Shown in pieces: positions 62,491 through 64,000 of a stretch of DNA of 64,000 nt. Source of the stretch: an uncultured Granulosicoccaceae bacterium (GTDB lineage: Bacteria; Pseudomonadota; Gammaproteobacteria; CALCKW01); NCBI GenBank assembly GCA_937965695.1, contig CALCKW010000049.1, positions 24,189 to 88,188 of the forward strand, in the 5' to 3' direction. The position numbers and the translations under genes were made by a program. The notes under the pieces were generated by a model. It searched no databases, had not been told where the DNA came from, and saw only the letters and a program-made list of their open reading frames with translations. Positions within the stretch are counted from its first letter, which is position 1; every line of letters starts with the position of its first letter.

Positions 62491-64000
62491 GTGATCTCCA
62501 CCGCCAATGTCACCATGCAGTTCGGTCCTAAACCGCTGTTCGAAAATATATCCGTCAAATTCGGCGACGGTAACCGCTACGGTCTTATCGGCGCTAATGG
62601 CTGCGGCAAGACGACCTTCATGAAAATTCTCGACGGTAGCTTAGAGGCCACCGCGGGCAATGTTTCAGTCAGCCCCGACGAGCGTATCGGTAAACTGAGT
62701 CAAGATCAGTTCGCCTTTGAAGAATACACCGTGCTCGACACCGTCATCATGGGTCACGCCGAGTTGTGGCGCGTGAAGCAAGAGCGCGATCGCATCTATT
62801 CGCTGCCCGAGATGAGTGAAGAAGAAGGCATGGCGGTCGCAGAGCTAGAGGTAGAGTTCGCCGAGCTAGACGGTTACAGCGCGGAGAGCCGCGCGGGTGA
62901 AATTTTACTGGGCGCCGGCATCGAGCTCGGCCTACACGAAGGCCCCATGAGCGAAGTAGCCCCTGGCTGGAAGCTACGCGTATTGCTGGCGCAGGCCCTG
63001 TTCTCTGCTCCAGACATTTTGCTACTGGATGAGCCAACCAACAACTTGGACATTCACGCCATCCGTTGGTTGGAAGGTGTTCTCAACGGTTTGAAAGACA
63101 CCACCATCGTCATCATCTCGCACGATCGCCATTTTCTTAATAGTGTCTGCACCCACATGGCTGACATCGACTACGGTGAGCTACGTGTCTACCCCGGCAA
63201 CTACGATGACTTTATGATTGCATCGACCGCTGCCCGCGAACGGATGCAAAGTGACAACGCCAAGAAAAAAGCGCAAATCGCTGAGCTGCAGCAGTTTGTC
63301 AGCCGCTTCTCTGCCAACGCATCTAAGGCCAAACAGGCAACCTCACGCGCGAAGCAAATCGACAAAATACAATTGGCACATATCAAGCCGTCCAGTCGCG
63401 TCAGCCCGTACATTCGATTTAACCAAGAGAAAAAAGTGCAGCGCAATGTGCTGACCTTTGAAAAACTGGGGCACGGCTTTGACGAAGGCCCACTGTTCGA
63501 AGGAGGCAACCTGATACTCGAGGCGGGTGCACGCTTAGCCGTCATCGGTGAAAACGGCGCCGGGAAAAGTACGTTCTTGCGCTGCTTGACTGAAGAGCTC
63601 AGTGCCAACGCCGGTGTGATCAAATGGTCGGAGAATGCCGAGTTAGGCTACTGCCCTCAGGACAACACCGAACTATTCAGCAGCAACACTAACATCTTTG
63701 ATTGGATGACTCAGTGGCAAAAGCCAGGACAGGACGAACAAATTATTCGCAGCACACTGGGCCGACTCTTGTTCTCCCACGACGAATTGAACAAGCCCGT
63801 TAAAGTCTGCTCAGGTGGCGAGAAAAACCGCTTGTTGTTTGGCCGCCTCATGCTAGCCGAGCCCAACGTGCTCATCATGGACGAGCCGACCAACCACTTG
63901 GACATGGAATCGATTGAATCGCTCAATATGGCCCTTGATATGTACGAAGGCACTTTAGTGTTCGTTAGCCACGACAGAGAATTCGTCTCGTCGCTGGCAA
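62491..64000 (+). CDS. ybiT: ABC-F ATPase YbiT, partial at the right edge
   Basis: Missing from the ORF track because it lacks a stop in the window; the plus frame is open from GTG 62491 for 503 codons. The translation begins [20 protein letters not shown] and continues with [19 protein letters not shown]. The first ABC half has the family-typical atypical signature [14 protein letters not shown] and Walker [13 protein letters not shown]. The second has [19 protein letters not shown] and [12 protein letters not shown]. It is collinear with E. coli YbiT (530 aa), so about 25-30 residues are cut off. ABC-F proteins act on ribosomes. Confidence 0.95.
   Translation, partial: MISTANVTMQFGPKPLFENISVKFGDGNRYGLIGANGCGKTTFMKILDGSLEATAGNVSVSPDERIGKLSQDQFAFEEYTVLDTVIMGHAELWRVKQERDRIYSLPEMSEEEGMAVAELEVEFAELDGYSAESRAGEILLGAGIELGLHEGPMSEVAPGWKLRVLLAQALFSAPDILLLDEPTNNLDIHAIRWLEGVLNGLKDTTIVIISHDRHFLNSVCTHMADIDYGELRVYPGNYDDFMIASTAARERMQSDNAKKKAQIAELQQFVSRFSANASKAKQATSRAKQIDKIQLAHIKPSSRVSPYIRFNQEKKVQRNVLTFEKLGHGFDEGPLFEGGNLILEAGARLAVIGENGAGKSTFLRCLTEELSANAGVIKWSENAELGYCPQDNTELFSSNTNIFDWMTQWQKPGQDEQIIRSTLGRLLFSHDELNKPVKVCSGGEKNRLLFGRLMLAEPNVLIMDEPTNHLDMESIESLNMALDMYEGTLVFVSHDREFVSSLA

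Overview
The window looks like chromosomal DNA from a mesophilic, probably marine, heterotrophic gammaproteobacterium. Pointers are an RsmJ-type 16S rRNA methyltransferase, a YbiT-type ABC-F protein, a phoBR-pstSCAB-phoU block with long PstC and PstA, an ffs-dnaX-ybaB-recR neighbourhood, and the CFA-synthase/DUF1365/DUF2878/DUF3833/TIGR02450 gene set common in such bacteria. I cannot name a genus from sequence alone. No tRNA, rRNA, CRISPR array, prophage or intact IS transposase was seen.

Layout. 0-3.1 kb: leftward hydantoinase/oxoprolinase pair hyuA-hyuB (hyuB runs off the left edge). 3.3-7 kb: EamA and LysE exporters and a repeat-rich lipoprotein. 7-12 kb: two LysR genes and a beta-alanine/omega-amino-acid catabolic pair (aminotransferase plus CoA-acylating semialdehyde dehydrogenase) divergent from the nearer LysR. 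12-16.3 kb: small acetyltransferase, lipoprotein, second EamA exporter, MOSC protein, Cache-GGDEF diguanylate cyclase. 16.6-20.4 kb: glycolate oxidase glcDEF. 20.6-25.5 kb: thioredoxin-like protein, secreted DUF2059-like protein, DUF418 membrane protein, and a two-component pair whose genes converge and overlap by 17 bp. 25.7-31.6 kb: an eight-gene, tightly overlapped lipid-modification operon (NTF2-like, SDR, FAD oxidoreductase, DUF1365, CFA synthase, DUF2878, chalcone-isomerase-like, DUF3833). 32-34.8 kb: serC-serA. 34.8-39 kb: peroxiredoxin, gamma-glutamylcyclotransferase, GNATs, small secreted protein and DAHP synthase.

39-46.7 kb is the most disturbed part. A MATE exporter gene carries two in-frame stops and a one-base frameshift, and lies between a fragment and a full copy of a ~170-bp element with ~22-bp terminal inverted repeats. 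A second, inverted full copy lies 5.9 kb away. Between the copies are an XdhC-family gene, glutaminase, a flavin-reductase/SDR fusion, a lipocalin, a TIGR02450 protein and small genes. 46.8-53.3 kb: glmS, a lipoprotein, then leftward ffs, dnaX, ybaB, a VOC gene and recR. 53.4-61.2 kb: the phosphate regulon phoB-phoR-pstSCAB-phoU with two Pho-box candidates and a strong hairpin between pstS and pstC. 61.2-64 kb: rsmJ, a truncated haemoglobin and ybiT (cut by the right edge).

The least understood system here is the lipid operon together with its likely satellite genes 13 kb away (flavin-reductase/SDR fusion, lipocalin, TIGR02450). Related sets elsewhere are linked to photo-oxidative stress. Here there is no ECF sigma factor, anti-sigma or photolyase in view, and the divergent neighbour is the convergently arranged two-component system.
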